From Euglena gracilis (lineage: Eukaryota; Euglenida; Euglenophyceae; Euglenales), in contig CP154954.1 in assembly GCA_039621445.1 (NCBI GenBank), positions 10,869,521 through 10,933,520 of the forward strand: a stretch of DNA of 64,000 bases. Reading direction: 5' to 3'. Shown here one piece after another: positions 61,801 to 64,000 of the stretch (the first letter of the stretch is position 1; the number at the start of each line of letters is the position of its first letter). The notes under the pieces were generated by a model. It did no database searches. It was not told where the DNA came from and worked only from the letters and a program-made list of their open reading frames with translations. The translations under genes were made by a program, and so were the position numbers.

Positions 61801-64000
61801 TCCGTGTCCGGGAGGCAAAAAACATCGTTTTGGGGCAAAAAAAATTTTCGATTTTTTTCGGCTTTTTTGACCTGGTTTTGACCCAAAGTCAATGGGTTGG
61901 CGGCCCAAAACGGGGCGCCGGCGGGTCGAAAAACGCTCATTTTTGGCTCGAAAACACTTTTTTCGAGTCGGGGAGGTCAAAAATCATGGTTTTGGGCAAA
62001 AAAAAATTTTTCGAATTTTTTCGACTTTTTGACCCAAAAATGGCAAAATCCACCGGCCAGGGGGCGGGCCCCAGCCAGTCGTCAAATAAGGTCGCCATCA
62101 CTTTTCCTCAACTCCGCAGCGTTTTCGAGATATTTTGAATTTTTCGATTTTTGGACCCCCCAAAAACCTGCAATTTCCCCGAAAAAAAAAACGGTACGCA
62201 ACTTTTTTGCTCGGGCCCGATCTCCGGACTGGCGGGGAGTTGGGGCTATTGCGGGGGTGCTTGAGCAACCTGGGACCGTCTCCTAACCTATAGGATATTC
62301 ATTTTGGGGACCCGGAAATTTGGTCATATCGATAATCCGCGGGACTCCCTGCCTACCCAGGGGGGGGGGGGCGGGGGGGGCGGGGGGGGGTCGGACCCCC
62401 CCGTCGCCGGGGTGGTAAGCTTCGCTCTTACTCTAAAGAGATAAGAGCTCAGCGACCAGGGTGTGACGTAGAGCTGAGCTCTTTGGAAGACCACCCCGGC
62501 CCGGACCGGGGAAAAGGCTCATTTTCGGCTCAAAAACAGTTTTTCCGGGTCAGGGAGGCCAAAAAAACACGGTTTTGGGGCCAAAATTTTTTTTCGGTTT
62601 TTTTCGACTTTTTTGACCGGTTTTGACCCAAAGTCATGGGTTGGTGGCCCAAAACGGGGCGCTGGCGGGTCGAAAAACGCTCATTTTCGGCTCAAACACA
62701 GGCTTTCCGGGTCCGGGAGGCCAAAAAACATCGTTTTGGGGCAAAAAATTTTTTTCGATTTTTTTCGACTTTTTTGACCCGGTTTTGACCCAAAGTCAAT
62801 GGGTTGGCGGCCCAAAACGGGGCGCCGGCGGGTCGAAAAAAGCTCAATTTTGGCTCAAAAACACTTTTTACGGTTCCGGTAGGACAAAAATCATGGTTTT
62901 GGGCAAAAAATTTTTTTTCGAATTTTTTCGACTTTTTGACCCAAAAATGGCAAAGTCCACCGGCCAGGGGGGCGGGCCCCAGCCAGGAGGGGCATGGGGG
63001 GGGGGTCCGGGTCGGAAATTTTTTTTTCGCTCAAAAACACTTTTTTTGATGTTCTGAAGTGAAAAAAAAGGTTTTTGAGCGAAAATTTTTTTTTCAAAAT
63101 TTTGGGTCCCGACCTGCCACCCGACCCCCACTCGCCCAGCCGCCCTGACGGCGCCCGGTGGGGTCCCCGAATACCCAAAACTGGCCCAAAATCGCACAAC
63201 CAGGCCCCGGGAACCCCAAAAAACGGTCAACCCCCCCCCCCTAAACCTAATGATTGACCCCCTGGTTTGGGTCCCAACTCCTCGTCTAGCCCGAGATACG
63301 GCCAATTTACGGTTTCGGGCCCCGAACAGGCCCTAAAAGGGCCAAAACTGGCCAAACTGGCCCAAAACCCCAAAACGGGCGTATCTCGGGCTGGGCGAGG
63401 AGTTGGCCCAAACCGCGCATACCGATCGATCGGGCGTCCCAAAGTTGTGGAATGATGTACTCTTTACTTTTTCGCAACTCCGCAGCGTTTTCGAGATATT
63501 TTGAATTTTTCGATTTTTTGACCCCTGCCCGGCAGCCCTCGAACCCCCGCAGGGGTCCCCGAATACCCAAAACTGGCCCAAAATCGCACAACCAGACCCC
63601 GGGAACCCCAAAAAAAAAACGGTCAAACCCCCCCCCTAAACCTAATGATTGACCCCCTGGTTTGGGTTCCAACTCCTGGTCTAGCCCGAGATATGGGCAA
63701 ATTACGGTTTCGGGCCCCGAACGGGCCCGAAATGGCCAAAACTGGCCAAACTGGCCCAAAACCCCAAAACGGCCGTATCTCGGGCTAGGCGGGGAGTCGG
63801 CCCAAAGCGCGCATACCGATCGATCGGGCGTCCCAAAGTTGTGGAATGACGTCCTCTTCACTTTTCCTCAACTCCGCAGCGTTTTCGAGATATTTTGAAA
63901 TTTTCGATTTTTTGACCCCAAAACGACCCTGCAATTTCCCCGAAAAAAAAAAACGGTAGACAACTTTTTTGATCGGGCCATATCTCCGGACTGGCGGGGA

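Larger units (their letters stand above)
55566..64000. repeat. Higher-order satellite array (continues off the right edge)
   Basis: The landmark TGTGACGTAGAGCTGAGCTC recurs at 55561, 57309, 58881, 59783, 61557 and 62462, giving spacings 1748, 1572, 902, 1774 and 905. Long and short units alternate on the right, so the higher-order period is about 2.68 kb (58881 to 61557, 59783 to 62462), with near-identity between periods. Each long unit has about three 163-bp subunits (GAAAAACGCTCATTTT...GGTTTTGACCCAAAGTCA), a palindrome, and two 380-390 bp subunits (CCGAATACCCAAAACTGGCC...). Short units lack the palindrome and most of the 380-bp part. All open frames here are artefacts. Confidence 0.95.

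Noticed and set aside
55721-63861. Many 80-200 codon open frames in the right-hand region
   Set aside because: The same peptides recur in different frames with each satellite unit and are interrupted by indels between units; explained by repeat structure.

Overview
The window looks like nuclear DNA of an intron-rich, repeat-laden protist, and the best fit is a euglenid (Euglena-like). The reason is direct. A clearly recognisable spliceosomal gene (RNF113/Cwc24, minus strand, 50532 to 45750) can only be read through if its introns are removed at non-GT/AG boundaries. Those introns carry CAG at about +4 to +6 and CTG at about -8 to -6, and the two intron ends base-pair. That is the published signature of euglenid 'nonconventional' introns. 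Other genes here also carry ordinary GT-AG introns, and this mixture is again typical of euglenids. Species cannot be decided from the sequence.

Layout of coding islands: nearly all supported exons lie on the minus strand. From right to left they are: (i) a U1/matrin-type zinc-finger exon near 53.6-53.75 kb; (ii) the 9-exon RNF113 gene, 50.5-45.75 kb; (iii) the 3' end of an unrecognised gene, 44.9-44.4 kb; (iv) exon islands of an unrecognised gene, 42.8-41.4 kb; (v) a Pro-rich gene ending at 36008; (vi) a long P-loop GTPase gene, 34.78-26.60 kb; (vii) scattered exons between 24.8 and 7.3 kb, including one with a signal peptide; (viii) an unrecognised gene running from about 7.0 kb leftwards, one of whose introns is closed by a perfect 7-bp stem. 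Coding makes up only a few percent of the window; most long open frames are artefacts of low-complexity DNA.

The non-coding DNA falls into recognisable classes. At least nine elements of 110-470 bp begin CAGG (one TAGG) and end in CTG (eight of nine CCTG) with inverted terminal repeats, and are flanked by 8-bp direct repeats (two perfect, five with 7/8 matches, two with 6/8). A nonconventional intron needs 3 bases before CAG and 5 after CTG, and 3+5=8. Splicing such an insertion with that geometry would therefore restore the target exactly. Several introns in the window still show 5/8 or 6/8 matches in the matching positions. This is the observation I would most like checked.

Other structure: nested palindromes built around a TTAGGG-rich inverted repeat sit inside CATATA arrays (21.9-24.1 kb). 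Four apparently identical 272-bp tandem units lie at 38.2-39.3 kb. RNF113 exon 1 has a tandem degenerate copy (50.9-51.2 kb), and a larger degenerate duplication covers 51.4-55.3 kb. A higher-order satellite fills 55.56-64.0 kb, with a period of about 2.68 kb built from about 163-bp and 380-390-bp subunits and a recurrent perfect palindrome. Many dispersed families share C-run/G-run palindromes and a TTCGGCGCC-like core. No rRNA, tRNA, CRISPR or bacterial-type signal was found.
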